Below, one piece after another: positions 31,477 to 39,871 of a DNA stretch of 64,000 bases (its first letter is position 1; the number at the start of each line of letters is the position of its first letter). The notes beneath the pieces are model-generated. The model had not been told where the DNA came from and searched no databases. It saw nothing but the letters and a program-made list of their open reading frames with translations. A program made the translations under genes and the position numbers. This DNA comes from Hyphomicrobiales bacterium. Its GTDB lineage: Bacteria; Pseudomonadota; Alphaproteobacteria; Rhizobiales; Rhizobiaceae. Location of the stretch: positions 62,979 through 126,978 of the forward strand of contig UCEZ01000014.1 of assembly GCA_900471525.1 (NCBI GenBank), given 5' to 3'.

Positions 31477-31529
31477 TTGTTGGTAGCCTCGTTGGTGTTT
31501 ATTCACTGCTTGGGGCAAAATACCAACAA
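31477..31529. repeat. Arm-type site candidates at the island left end
   Basis: TTGTTGGTA at 31477-31485, a variant CGTTGGTGT at 31490-31498 and the inverse TACCAACAA at 31521-31529 cluster between the tRNA and the integrase. The last copy overlaps the integrase start codon, so integrase binding could also repress its own gene. Confidence 0.55.
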
Positions 31530-32722
31530 TGCCGCTGACCGATGTCTTCTGCCGAAATGTCAAATCAACCGAGAAACCTCAGAAAATCAGCGATGGCGGC
31601 GGTCTTTTCCTGCTTGTCGAGCCTCGCGGCAGCAAGCTTTGGAGGCTGGCCTATCGCTTCAACGGAAAGCAGAAAACGCTTTCTCTCGGCATTTACCCGG
31701 CTGTCGGTCTGAAGGATGCGCGTGATCACCGTGACCGCGCGAAGGAGCTGCTGGCGCGCGGCATCGACCCCGGCGAGCACAAGAAACAGGAAAAGCGGAA
31801 GAAGCGGCTTGAGGCCGGCAATACGTTCGAAACTGTCGCACGGGAATGGTTCGATGCCCAGAAAGCCGGATGGACAGAAGGGTATGCCGACAGAATTCTT
31901 CGGAGGCTGGAAGCCGACGTCTTCAAGGTCATCGGCCGCAGGCCCATCAACGAAATCGAACCGCCGGAGTTGTTGGACGCGATTCGCCAGATCGAAAAGC
32001 GCGGCGCTGTCGTTCTCGCAAGGCGCCTCATGCAGGTTTCCGGGCAGGTCTTTCGGTATGCAATTGCTAGCGGGCTTGCGACCCGCGATCCGTCTCAGGA
32101 TATTCGCGGCGCATTGCGGTCCGCCGGCCCGAAGAAACACCGTACTGCGCTTAAGGAAGCCGACCTTCCCGAGTTCCTGTCGATGTTGGAAGCCTACCAA
32201 GGGGACCGCAAGACCATCCTAGCCCTCAAGCTCGTGCTGCATACCTTCCTGCGCACCTCGGAAGTTCGCTTTGGGTTATGGTCGGAATTCGAGGCTCTCG
32301 GTGGCGAGCGGGCGCTTTGGCGCATTCCAGCCGAGAGGATGAAGGCTCGATCCGAACACTTGGTCCCGATCACGCTGCAGGTCGAGCAGATATTGGGCGA
32401 GCTGAAGCGGCTTTCCGGTGACAGCCCCTACATTCTGCCGGCCAAGACGCTCAACGGCGTCATTTCCCAAAACACCCTGATCTACGCGATCTACAAAATG
32501 GGCTATCATTCGAAGGCCACCGTTCACGGCTTGCGCGGAACCGCGAGCACCATCTTGAACGAGCATGGTTTCAATCGCGACTGGATCGAACGCCAGCTGG
32601 CTCATGCGGAGCGTGACGGTGTGCGCGCCGCTTATAATTCTGCAGAATGGTTGCCTGATAGGCGGAAGATGCTGATCTGGTGGTCAAGCTATCTAGATAA
32701 CGTTCATCATTCTGCGAAGTGA
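31529..32722 (+). CDS. int: Tyrosine integrase, P4 family (DUF4102 type)
   Basis: A 397-residue site-specific recombinase. The N-terminal arm-binding domain (about 1-90) has the signature ISDGGGLFLLVEPRGSKLWRL and KTLSLGIYPAVGLKDARD; a core-binding domain follows at about 100-195. The catalytic residues are Arg in TFLRTSEVR (about 241), the His-x-x-Arg box HGLRGTAST (about 332), His in LAHAERD, and the nucleophile Tyr in RAAYNSAEW (about 368). It appears intact and active. It inserts DNA at tRNA 3' ends, in agreement with its place beside tRNA-Ile. Confidence 0.95.
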   Translation: MPLTDVFCRNVKSTEKPQKISDGGGLFLLVEPRGSKLWRLAYRFNGKQKTLSLGIYPAVGLKDARDHRDRAKELLARGIDPGEHKKQEKRKKRLEAGNTFETVAREWFDAQKAGWTEGYADRILRRLEADVFKVIGRRPINEIEPPELLDAIRQIEKRGAVVLARRLMQVSGQVFRYAIASGLATRDPSQDIRGALRSAGPKKHRTALKEADLPEFLSMLEAYQGDRKTILALKLVLHTFLRTSEVRFGLWSEFEALGGERALWRIPAERMKARSEHLVPITLQVEQILGELKRLSGDSPYILPAKTLNGVISQNTLIYAIYKMGYHSKATVHGLRGTASTILNEHGFNRDWIERQLAHAERDGVRAAYNSAEWLPDRRKMLIWWSSYLDNVHHSAK

Positions 32723-32876
32723 TTGCACCCGCAAGTGGCGCTTAGTTTTCTTGCGATTAGACGGAAGCACGATTTCCAATTCTTATGGGACGCGCGTCAA
32801 GGACACTATCGAAAACCAGATCGAACCAGCCTATCGTCTCGCTAGCATTGGATAGAGCCTGAGGGGAAGTGGCTGA

Positions 32877-33884
32877 ATGGACGGCTTATACGACATCCTT
32901 GAATCGGAAGAGCTTAAAACCGTTGTTGCCGGGATTGAAGCTCTGCATCGGAAGTACGCTGCTCAACAGCAGTCAGCGAGTGCACTCAGCGTTCAAGCCC
33001 TTACATCTGACGGAGAGTTCCGTGCCCGAGAAGTATTGCAAGCGTTGACTAGCGAGAATCTTGGATATCCCGGCCAAAAGGAGGTGTTGGCAGCCGGGTT
33101 TTCCGGGTGGTTATTATTTCCAAAGGATAAAGAAGCGGCCGAGGTTTTGGTTCGGTACGCAATGATGGCTCACATTGATGCGGCAGAAGCGGCTGTCGGC
33201 TACCCTAAGGAGCCGTGGTCTTTGCCTCGCGATTTGGTCGCAAGATATCTGTTTACCGGGATACCGTTCATTGCCGAAGTCGTCAGCAACTTCAACGGAT
33301 ATAAGGTTTTCACCGAGTCCATGGGATTAGATGTTCTAGAAGAGGTTGTGCAACGAGAGTCTAAGATCATCTATACCGTTGTCCGAGCACTGATCTATCT
33401 TCATCATGGCGCTGATTTGTATAGGGCTGACACATCTCGCCGCTACAAGCCAAGCGTAAATCGAGCTGTTTTGGTTTTCCGTGAATTGGACGAGAGGCGT
33501 TCTGGCAACGGTAACATACAAGATTCCCACGATTACGTAGGGCGTTCTCTTCTGCATCAGCGATGGAGCGGAGGGAAGAGCACGTTGGCATTGTTGTATT
33601 CGGCGGATCGGATCAGGGTTGGCCGAGCCACTTTGCTTGAGGTGATGCTGAGCGGAATCTTTTCCCACAAAAAGCATGGTCATTTGATCCCTCGATGGCT
33701 GCAGATGGCGCAATACGTTTGCGAGCACATATTCGGTGTCATGGAGGACCCCGCCTTGGTGGAAACCACGCAATCGCTGATAGGGGAACAGAAGCCACTG
33801 AAGTTTGCAGCTTCGAAATTATCGGATCTGGAAAACAATGTAGTTAGGAAGAAATTTAGTAGGTATTTTCAATCTGATAAGTGA
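32877..33884 (+). CDS. Unknown protein of the island
   Basis: A 335-residue protein without a family I recognise. It is helical and soluble, with no signal peptide or membrane span. The N-terminus has a Gln/Ala/Ser-rich linker (KYAAQQQSASALS); the middle carries aromatic-rich stretches (FTGIPFIAEVVSNFNGYKVF) and several His. It lies between the integrase and an AlpA-like regulator. A/T content and codon use are like the other island genes. Possible roles are immunity, regulation or phage defence, none shown. Confidence 0.7.
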   Translation: MDGLYDILESEELKTVVAGIEALHRKYAAQQQSASALSVQALTSDGEFRAREVLQALTSENLGYPGQKEVLAAGFSGWLLFPKDKEAAEVLVRYAMMAHIDAAEAAVGYPKEPWSLPRDLVARYLFTGIPFIAEVVSNFNGYKVFTESMGLDVLEEVVQRESKIIYTVVRALIYLHHGADLYRADTSRRYKPSVNRAVLVFRELDERRSGNGNIQDSHDYVGRSLLHQRWSGGKSTLALLYSADRIRVGRATLLEVMLSGIFSHKKHGHLIPRWLQMAQYVCEHIFGVMEDPALVETTQSLIGEQKPLKFAASKLSDLENNVVRKKFSRYFQSDK

Positions 33885-33990
33885 ACTACTTGTCCATAAA
33901 AACAACAGTTGTCTTTGGACAGGCGGTTTATTTTAAACAAGCGCTGAGTTTGCTAACTTGTTGTCATCACCCCAACACAGGAGGTTTACG

Positions 33991-34245
33991 GTGACACATA
34001 CGAGCAATAGCAGAGCAGCAGCGGTTTCGAGCAGTACCAGCCTTAAGTTCCCCACAACTGGTCTTGTTCGCTTGAAATCAATCATCGCCCCCGGAGGGCC
34101 GTTGCCGATTAGCAAGTCCAGCTGGTGGGCGGGTGTAAAAGACGGCAGATATCCGAAATCGCGGAAAATTTCCGCCCGAGTAACTGCATGGCGGGCTGAA
34201 GACATTTTGCAGCTTCTGGAAAAAATTGAGCAGGGAGAAGCATGA
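33991..34245 (+). CDS. AlpA-like small DNA-binding regulator
   Basis: An 84-residue protein of the AlpA/Xis-like class: GLVRLKSIIAPGGPLPISKSSWW followed by VKDGRYPKSRKISARVTAWRAEDI, the winged-helix pattern of island regulators and excisionases that turn on or direct integrase. The frame is open from a TTG at 33958, but AGGAGG at 33979-33984 sits six bases before the GTG at 33991. Its end overlaps the next gene by four bases (ATGA). Confidence 0.82.
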   Translation: MTHTSNSRAAAVSSSTSLKFPTTGLVRLKSIIAPGGPLPISKSSWWAGVKDGRYPKSRKISARVTAWRAEDILQLLEKIEQGEA

Positions 34246-34922
34246 CTATGGTTCGTCGCAACTCAAACAATGGGCTGAAAGCGGCGCAGATTAAGCGCCA
34301 TCACGAAAACGATGTTGTCGACCTCATAAAGCCGGGTCGTGTGCTCGAAGTTCTCAAAAGCCTTCGCTCCGCCGAAAAAGAGGATGACGGCAAATACCAC
34401 GCGGCTGTTCACCAGCGCATGTTAGAGAGTTACAAAATTGCTCTTATCGCTGCGGAAAGCCTCGATGTCTGGCAGGAAATCTGCGAGGCCGAAGAGTGGG
34501 GAAGTTTCAAACAACGGCCCAAACACGACGACCAAAGAGATGCGCTGCGTTACGTCGTTCGTCTGTATGTCGGCTTCGACGGTCCTGCGGATACAAAGCG
34601 AGCGAGCAAGTATTATACAGCTATGAATGGCTGGTTCGTTAAGAGAGCAGCGGCGGAAGAAGTTCAAAAGGTGCTGACCGGCCCCGGCGGTATAGAGGCC
34701 TTGACCGACGCCGGCAAAGAGGCTGCCGTCGCCGCTGGCTTCAAGGCGATCACTTTCGTCATGCCCAAACGGGATGCAGATCGTCTCCTCCGGATGACTT
34801 GTGGTCGGCGTTTCACATTGTACGGGACCGCGTCAGAAATCGACGCGGATACAATAACCACCGTTCGCCTTTTGCAGGCGCTACCATCGGCGGAAGACTT
34901 GAAGGGTAAGACTTCCGCCTGA
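34242..34922 (+). CDS. Unknown protein translationally coupled to the AlpA-like gene
   Basis: A 226-residue soluble, charged protein. Helical segments are HHENDVVDLIKPGRVLEVLKSLRSAEKEDDG and a middle region with YVVRLYVGFDGPADTKRASKYY. I do not recognise the family. It starts in an ATGA overlap with the AlpA-like gene, which suggests coupled translation. It is followed by the possible replication initiator, a place where satellites often carry a replication accessory or primase-like protein; that is context only. Confidence 0.68.
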   Translation: MTMVRRNSNNGLKAAQIKRHHENDVVDLIKPGRVLEVLKSLRSAEKEDDGKYHAAVHQRMLESYKIALIAAESLDVWQEICEAEEWGSFKQRPKHDDQRDALRYVVRLYVGFDGPADTKRASKYYTAMNGWFVKRAAAEEVQKVLTGPGGIEALTDAGKEAAVAAGFKAITFVMPKRDADRLLRMTCGRRFTLYGTASEIDADTITTVRLLQALPSAEDLKGKTSA

Positions 34923-34982
34923 CACGCCACCTGCGCGGTGTGTGTAATACCGAAAAGTAGTGAGTGAATACAAACAACATCA

Positions 34983-35023
34983 GTGGGCATGGCGCTCACC
35001 GTGACCGGCGAAGCCATGCCCAC
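34983..35023. repeat. Perfect 11-bp inverted repeat at the start of the rep-like gene
   Basis: GTGGGCATGGC (34983-34993) and GCCATGCCCAC (35013-35023) form a perfect 11-bp stem with a 19-base loop. It lies in the leader or the first codons of the next gene. It could regulate translation or be a nick-site hairpin. Confidence 0.6.
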
Positions 35024-35915
35024 CAATATGAGGCTTATGATGCGTAGTAGACGGATAGTTGACGAGCCAAGCTTCGAACAGGCGCACCTCGATTTCGATA
35101 TTGGGTTGAGACGCTACACGACGACGCAACGTGGGCGTAAAGCGCTAGGCGCAACGGCAAAATTGAATATGAGGCAAGACGCTGCAATGTCGCTTAAAGC
35201 GACAAATGCTTGGGCGCGGATTGCGTATATGAAGAACGCTTTAGCGGCATTCGATCGCTATGTTGATAAGTTCGGCTCTATCGAACCGGCGTTCTTCGTC
35301 AGCATCGCTCCCTCGCATTTAGCGTTTAATTTTGATCAAGCACTGCCCGAGTGGCGGCGCGAGCGTTTTGAGATCGCCACCATGTTTGCCAAAGTGCATT
35401 CGTTCGGCGCCTTTGACATAGCGTATTACGGTAACGTCAACACGACAGACCGAATCGGGACGACGATGTTGTCTTTGCACGGGCATCATCTCGTATGGGG
35501 TATTGAGGAAGCGGAACTGCAAGAACTCAAGCGGAACTACAATACGCGGAGGAAGTCAGCACTTCCCCCCAACCTCGCTTTCGACTTCATTCCTGCCCGC
35601 TTAAAGGAACACATCATATATCTCTCGAAGGCGCCGATTAGAGAATACAGGAGGGATCGGCGATCAATCGAAGAAGTAGCGAGAAGTGTGGCCGGGGGAA
35701 CCGGTCGCCGAGCGGGGCCGTGGAAACGGGACTTACGCCTCAAGGATGCCGCCAGAATGTGTAACTTGTTGGCGGATGTGACCATTCCTGAATGGGTCAT
35801 CTGCTCAGGAGACGGAATCGCGTTAGCGCGAAGGGTTGAAGAACGGGCCGTCAGCTCCTTGGAACGAGATCAGAATGCACGCCTTACCCGCTTTCGCACG
35901 TTGCTTTCTACGTAG
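35016..35915 (+). CDS. Possible replication initiator (HUH-like), island protein
   Basis: About 299 residues. I see features resembling rolling-circle Rep proteins: a strand, then a His cluster LSLHGHHLVWG (compare the HUH metal-binding motif), then a later Tyr with Lys in HIIYLSKAP (compare the catalytic Tyr). A basic region follows (REYRRDRRSIEEVARS). These are suggestive, not proof. The start is uncertain among 34983 GTG, 35016, 35028 and 35037. Position after integrase, AlpA-like and an unknown gene fits a satellite or small integrative element. Confidence 0.5.
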   Translation: MPTNMRLMMRSRRIVDEPSFEQAHLDFDIGLRRYTTTQRGRKALGATAKLNMRQDAAMSLKATNAWARIAYMKNALAAFDRYVDKFGSIEPAFFVSIAPSHLAFNFDQALPEWRRERFEIATMFAKVHSFGAFDIAYYGNVNTTDRIGTTMLSLHGHHLVWGIEEAELQELKRNYNTRRKSALPPNLAFDFIPARLKEHIIYLSKAPIREYRRDRRSIEEVARSVAGGTGRRAGPWKRDLRLKDAARMCNLLADVTIPEWVICSGDGIALARRVEERAVSSLERDQNARLTRFRTLLST

Positions 35916-35942
35916 ATCAAAAAAGGCGTTTCCTCCAATCCA

Positions 35943-35971
35943 TTGACAAATATGAATAAATTCCTTATAGT
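35943..35971 (+). promoter_or_regulatory. Strong sigma-70 promoter
   Basis: TTGACA at 35943-35948 and TATAGT at 35966-35971 are separated by exactly 17 bases. Transcription should start near 35978 and read toward the hairpin terminator at 36072-36097. Confidence 0.75.
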
Positions 35972-35977
35972 GTCGCT

Positions 35978-36097
35978 TATCCAAAGTTGTTGAGCACCCT
36001 TTTTGCTGGGTGTGCGCAACATCGAATGCGCCGGGCACATCGAGTTCGGCGGCACCGCAACTTTTTCAAAGAGAGCGTCCTTCGGGGCGCTCTTTTT
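35978..36097 (+). ncRNA. Candidate 120-base leader or small RNA
   Basis: The strong promoter and the terminator bracket about 120 bases with no ribosome site or convincing frame. A terminated transcript would be a small RNA; read-through would express the gene at 36117. Internal short inverted repeats (GCACCC with GGGTG) are present near the 5' end. No known RNA family is recognised. Confidence 0.4.
36072..36097 (+). terminator. Rho-independent terminator before the 36117 gene
   Basis: A 9-bp stem AGAGCGTCC/GGGCGCTCT closed by a very stable TTCG loop is followed by five T. It lies just upstream of a ribosome site, so it probably acts as an attenuator or ends a small RNA. Confidence 0.82.
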
Positions 36098-36116
36098 CGT
36101 TTCAGGAGCTTTCAAT

Positions 36117-36821
36117 ATGCATGCTGCTGCCTACCCTTCGCCATCGAACCCGGCCATTTCACTGCCCCGTCTTTCCATCCTCGGCCACCCGCCCGCAGGG
36201 CAGGTGCTGCCCCGGCCCGCCATTGCAAAGCTCAAACACGCGAAGGAGGCGCCTGTGGCCGCGCTGGTGCTGTTTGGCCTCGATGAGCGTGGTAAGGCTC
36301 ACGGGGCATGGTTTCCACGGGAGAACGCCGAAGCTGGTATTGCCGCTGCCGGGGTCATGGGCATGTTCAGTCTGCCGGTGGAGGACGATGCGGTTCGGTC
36401 GCTGGCCGGGCAACTACCACAGGGCAAGATCTTCCCGAGCGGCAAAGCATTCGTGCCTTTCGTCAAGGCATCGCTCTATGATGCCCTGATGGCCCACCTG
36501 CCTGAGGAGGAGCGCGAGCGAGCACGGCAGCCTGCTCAGGCCAGCGGCGGGAAAGAGGCTTCCAGAACCGAAGCGGCGAGTTCAGGGGTAGGCGTAGCGA
36601 CCGTGCCGCGCGACCGGCCTGAAGACTGGTCCAAGATCAAGGTCGGCAGTCTCGTACTCGCATCTGACGGCGCAGGTGACGGTTGGTACGAAGCGGATGT
36701 CGTCGAGGTCTTGTCAGAGGATAAGTTCAAGCTGCGCTGGTTCGAATGGCCCGATCTGCCCGACTTCGTGCGCCCGGTGACGGATATCGCCCTGCTGCAT
36801 CCCCGGCACCAGTTCGCTTGA
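36117..36821 (+). CDS. Hypothetical protein with C-terminal Tudor-like domain
   Basis: A 234-residue cytosolic protein. Residues about 15-130 form an unknown domain (PRLSILGHPPAGQVLPRPAI; AALVLFGLDERGKAHGAWF). A low-complexity Ala/Glu/Ser linker follows. The C-terminal 60 residues (KIKVGSLVLASDGAGDGWYEADVVEVLSEDKFKLRW, then LRWFEWPDLPDFVRPVTDIALLHP) resemble a small Tudor/SH3-like beta barrel found in alphaproteobacterial plasmid and ICE proteins. The start at 36117 has AGGAG at 36104-36108; the frame is open upstream but crosses the terminator. It forms a unit with the DUF3768 gene. Confidence 0.7.
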   Translation: MHAAAYPSPSNPAISLPRLSILGHPPAGQVLPRPAIAKLKHAKEAPVAALVLFGLDERGKAHGAWFPRENAEAGIAAAGVMGMFSLPVEDDAVRSLAGQLPQGKIFPSGKAFVPFVKASLYDALMAHLPEEERERARQPAQASGGKEASRTEAASSGVGVATVPRDRPEDWSKIKVGSLVLASDGAGDGWYEADVVEVLSEDKFKLRWFEWPDLPDFVRPVTDIALLHPRHQFA

Positions 36822-36832
36822 GGCCAACGGTC

Positions 36833-37210
36833 ATGCGCTTTGCCGACATTATCACCGATGCGCTGGAGGCGGGGCGGGACAAGCTCAACCGGGCTGACAC
36901 CCTGCGCCGCCTCAATGACGCCTTCCGCCGCACCTTTGCTGACGGTCATGTCGTCGCCACGCGCGGCGTCATGGTTCTCGACCCCGCCGACTGGCGCACC
37001 CTGTTTCAGGCGGTTCGAGATTTCGATAGCTTCGACCCCGAAAACGATCCCCATGGCGAGCACGACTTCGGCGCACTGGCCTTCAAAGACGTGCGGTATT
37101 TCTGGAAGATCGACTATTACGACCTCGACCTTCGCCATGCCTCGCCTGATGCCACGGACCCGGCTTTCACGATGCGCGTGATGACGATCATGCGGGCGGA
37201 CGAATACTGA
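36833..37210 (+). CDS. DUF3768 domain-containing protein
   Basis: A 125-residue protein of DUF3768. The pattern is clear: TLRRLNDAFRRTFADGHVVATRGVMVLD, then QAVRDFDSFDPENDPHGEHDFGAL, YFWKIDYYDLDL and the end TRVMTIM-like MRVMTIMRADEY. The family is widespread on alphaproteobacterial plasmids, phages and integrative elements and its function is unknown. It starts 11 bases after the previous stop, so the two are co-transcribed. Confidence 0.88.
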   Translation: MRFADIITDALEAGRDKLNRADTLRRLNDAFRRTFADGHVVATRGVMVLDPADWRTLFQAVRDFDSFDPENDPHGEHDFGALAFKDVRYFWKIDYYDLDLRHASPDATDPAFTMRVMTIMRADEY

Positions 37211-37269
37211 TGCCGGCCCTCCCGTCGCCACCGTCGTCAACATGCAAGCCCGCCCCTCGGCGGGCTTCT

Positions 37270-37539
37270 TCAATTCTGGACTTTGGATCTCCTGCCAGCC
37301 TTCAGCGGCGCAGGCTCAGGCTCACTCGGATCGACATCCCGGAACAACGCGGAGACCCGAACATCCAACACGGTCGCAAAAGCCTCCAAGGTGGAGACGG
37401 TCACGTTTTCCGAGCCACGCTCGACCCGGCCGACATAGGCGCGGTCGATGCCAGACTCCAGCGCGAGCCTTTCCTGCGAAAGGCCCTTTGCCACTCGAAG
37501 GCGGCGGAGGTTCCAACCGATGGTGCTGCGCGTGTCCAT
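37270..37539 (-). CDS. XRE family transcriptional regulator
   Basis: An 89-residue helix-turn-helix protein: MDTRSTIGWNLRRLRVAKGLSQERLALESGIDRAYVGRVERGSENVTVSTLEAFATVLDV, a complete lambda-Cro/XRE domain, followed by a short tail rich in Pro/Glu and Lys. An ATG at 37557 adds six residues; the ATG at 37539 matches relatives. It is convergent with the DUF3768 gene and divergent from the DUF805 gene, whose promoter it may control. Confidence 0.88.
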   Translation of the reverse strand: MDTRSTIGWNLRRLRVAKGLSQERLALESGIDRAYVGRVERGSENVTVSTLEAFATVLDVRVSALFRDVDPSEPEPAPLKAGRRSKVQN

Positions 37540-37631
37540 TGTGAGGACATGAGCCACATCAGAGGCTTGACAATCGACGGACTGATAGTCTCCTATTATT
37601 CAACTTCGACACGAACAGAAAGCAGAACCAA

Positions 37632-38033
37632 ATGAACGCCTACGTTGACGCTATGCGCCGCTATTTCGACTTCAAGGGACGGGCGAGCCGCACCGAGTTC
37701 TGGATGTTCACGCTCGTCCTCTTCGTGGGCGGGATCATCGCCCTGATCATCGACGCAGCGCTCGGCAACGGCCGGAGCGGGCCGCCCTTCGTCACCGCTA
37801 TGTGGGTTATCCCTCACTACATCCCGGCGCTGGCCGCCGCTGTTCGCCGCTTGCACGACCTCGACCGCACGGGATGGTGGGTGCTGATCGGCGTGATCCC
37901 GCTCGGCGCATTGGTCCTGCTGGTATTCTACTGCCAGCCCTCGACACCGGGTGTGAACCGTTTCGGCGCGGGCACGGGTAATAACGACGCACAATCGCCC
38001 GTACAGGCTCGCCAGCAGGCGAATGCAGGGTAA
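37632..38033 (+). CDS. DUF805 domain-containing membrane protein
   Basis: A 133-residue inner-membrane protein of DUF805 (YhaH-like). Starts AYVDAMRRYFDFKGRASRTEFWMF and has three or four membrane spans and the family marks RRLHDLDRTGWW and FYCQPSTPGVNRFG. The role is unknown. Divergent from the XRE gene. Two further small membrane or exported genes follow in the same direction with about 80 and 25 bases between, so an operon is likely. Confidence 0.9.
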   Translation: MNAYVDAMRRYFDFKGRASRTEFWMFTLVLFVGGIIALIIDAALGNGRSGPPFVTAMWVIPHYIPALAAAVRRLHDLDRTGWWVLIGVIPLGALVLLVFYCQPSTPGVNRFGAGTGNNDAQSPVQARQQANAG

Positions 38034-38114
38034 CCAGCACAAATACCTGACCAGCTTGAACGACTGGCAGCGCAGCGCCAGCGCCACCACCCCAACCTCA
38101 TCGAAAGACCTCAC

Positions 38115-38474
38115 ATGAAAATCGCAATCGGTATCATTGGCCTTATGCTCGGCTTTCTCGTCCTGCTGCAGTCCTGCACGGTGGGCACGGCCTCTCACAT
38201 GCTCGGCAATGAGGCGGGGAGCGATGCCGGAGCGCTTGGCATTCTGGCGGGCCTGCTGCTGTTCATCGGCGGCGCTTTCGCCTTCGGCTTGCCGATTGTT
38301 TCCATCGTCACCTTCACTCTCGCTGGGCTGCTGGCCTTTGCCGGGTCAGCCGAGTTCCCGGACTTGCAGGTCTGGGGTTTCGCCTCGCTTGGCATGGCCG
38401 CCATGACGTTCTTCGCTTGGCGCTCGGGCAAGAAGAAGGTCGCCGCTGGTGCTGGCACCTCGTCGAACTCGTAG
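38115..38474 (+). CDS. Small hydrophobic membrane protein
   Basis: A 119-residue protein with three or four membrane spans (GIIGLMLGFLVLLQSC; GILAGLLLFIGGAFAFGL; IVTFTLAGLLAFAG; FASLGMAAMTFFAW) and a basic C-terminal tail. The first span with LLQSC resembles a lipoprotein signal, but the later spans argue for a polytopic protein. No family recognised. It lies between the DUF805 gene and two exported proteins. Confidence 0.72.
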   Translation: MKIAIGIIGLMLGFLVLLQSCTVGTASHMLGNEAGSDAGALGILAGLLLFIGGAFAFGLPIVSIVTFTLAGLLAFAGSAEFPDLQVWGFASLGMAAMTFFAWRSGKKKVAAGAGTSSNS

Positions 38475-38499
38475 TTTCCCCTAACCCGGAGCCACACCC

Positions 38500-38958
38500 A
38501 TGCGTACTCTCTACAGTCTGTCTGTTTTCACGCTCGCCCTCCTGTCCGCTACAGCCAGCGCAGGTCAGTCTCTTCCGGCCATGGAAAGGATCGGGTTCGG
38601 GGTGGCTCTGGCCGAGACCACACGCGATGCCTGCTACTATGCGCCCGCTGTCCTCGTCACTTTGAACAAGTTGGCCGTTCGGTTCTCGGAGGTGACACCT
38701 GCTTTGTGGGAGCGGGTTATGGAGGTGAGCCGGAGGAACGCGGAGGCGATGGGCAACTTCGCTAGAGGTCTCGACCCGACAGTGGACGATTGCCAAGCCG
38801 CCGGCTTCGGGATCTCCGATGCGCTCGTCTATCACGTGATGATGCTCGGTCCTGACCCAGTCGTCCTTCAGGAGATGGAGCGGCTGGGCGCGCGAGGCGG
38901 ACGTTTGGCCACCGAAGAAGAGCTGCAGGCGAACGAGATTCTTGAGGGAGATCTCTGA
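38500..38958 (+). CDS. Exported protein of unknown function
   Basis: A 152-residue protein with a Sec signal (RTLYSLSVFTLALLSATASA). The mature part is helical, has two Cys and no known motif (TTRDACYYAPAVLVTLNKLAVRF; DCQAAGFGISDALVYHVMM). It starts 25 bases after the small membrane gene, with the ribosome site CCGGAG 8 bases upstream. Likely periplasmic. Confidence 0.72.
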   Translation: MRTLYSLSVFTLALLSATASAGQSLPAMERIGFGVALAETTRDACYYAPAVLVTLNKLAVRFSEVTPALWERVMEVSRRNAEAMGNFARGLDPTVDDCQAAGFGISDALVYHVMMLGPDPVVLQEMERLGARGGRLATEEELQANEILEGDL

Positions 38959-38989
38959 CCTCGTTCGCGATCTTGAGACAGGAGGAAAT

Positions 38990-39319
38990 ATGCTCAAATT
39001 ATTCGCCATCGGCTTCGCGGTCGCCATCACGCAGACGACATCGGCATCTGCCGCAATGCCGATGTTAACGCCCCGGCCTGACGACAACACCGTTCGCGCC
39101 TGCGCGGCATGGGCGCACGAGCAGGATGAGGAAGCTATCGATATGTGGGGTGTCCAGCAGGAAGGCGGCAGTTCCTACGAGCTGGGCCTTCATCGCCTGA
39201 CGAGCGAGTGCTTGGGCGAGCCGACGTCGGATATTGTTGGCTTCGGGTCGAGTACCGGGTTTGACGACAGCTATTGCTCTAACCATGCCGACGCGCCGAT
39301 CTGCATACAAAGGAAGTAA
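38990..39319 (+). CDS. Small exported protein with six cysteines
   Basis: A 109-residue protein starting MLKLFAIGFAVAITQTTSASA (Sec signal) with GGAGGA just upstream, which decides 38990 over the longer open frame. The mature part has Cys in RACAAW, SECLG, DDSYC and PICIQRK, suggesting disulfides in the periplasm. Unknown family; last gene of the DUF805 unit. Confidence 0.68.
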   Translation: MLKLFAIGFAVAITQTTSASAAMPMLTPRPDDNTVRACAAWAHEQDEEAIDMWGVQQEGGSSYELGLHRLTSECLGEPTSDIVGFGSSTGFDDSYCSNHADAPICIQRK

Positions 39320-39871
39320 CGGAAATAAAGGTTTCGGTTCTGCCGTAAGATGTGTCGCTGCTTCACTCCCAGACAGACAATAGGCACTAACCAAAATCAG
39401 CCTGCTCCAATCCAAAGATGCGGATGCCGAGGTGCCGTCACCGGCGTTCTATCCTTTCCGCCTTCGGCTGCTGCTGAACGTGGGTCAGGTTCTGATGCCG
39501 CGCTACTTGAGCACCCTGCAGGGCGCGAACGCTACGCCACAATGGTCCCCGGCACGCATACGCTGATTTTCTCGGACAGGGAGCCCTATATAGGAGAGGC
39601 TGACGGAACCGTCGCGATCATCTGCGAAGAGGAGTAGCGAAACGGCACGCCAGCTACACTTTAGCAAGATAGTCTCGAAATACGGTATTAAACGTCGTAA
39701 GCCATGATGCGCGATGGTAGCTTTGCGCCAATAGCGGTCAAACGCAGAGGCGCTGATGGGTGGTCCAGCAGTACAACTGGCGCAGTAATTCCGCGATCAT
39801 TACGGATCAATATTTGGTTGCAATTTTATAATCACAACTTAATACAGAGGTTTTTAATATTGGGAGACAGC
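39320..39871. other. Stretch without a supportable gene
   Basis: About 550 bases, increasingly A/T-rich toward the right. One 95-codon frame (39350-39637) has no ribosome site and a random-looking sequence. The A/T-rich end (ATTTTATAATCACAACTTAA region, 39815-39845) probably holds the promoter of the nuclease-like gene. Confidence 0.45.

Noticed and set aside
39350..39637. A 95-codon plus-strand frame
   Set aside because: No ribosome site and no recognisable domain; it was kept only as part of the described gap.
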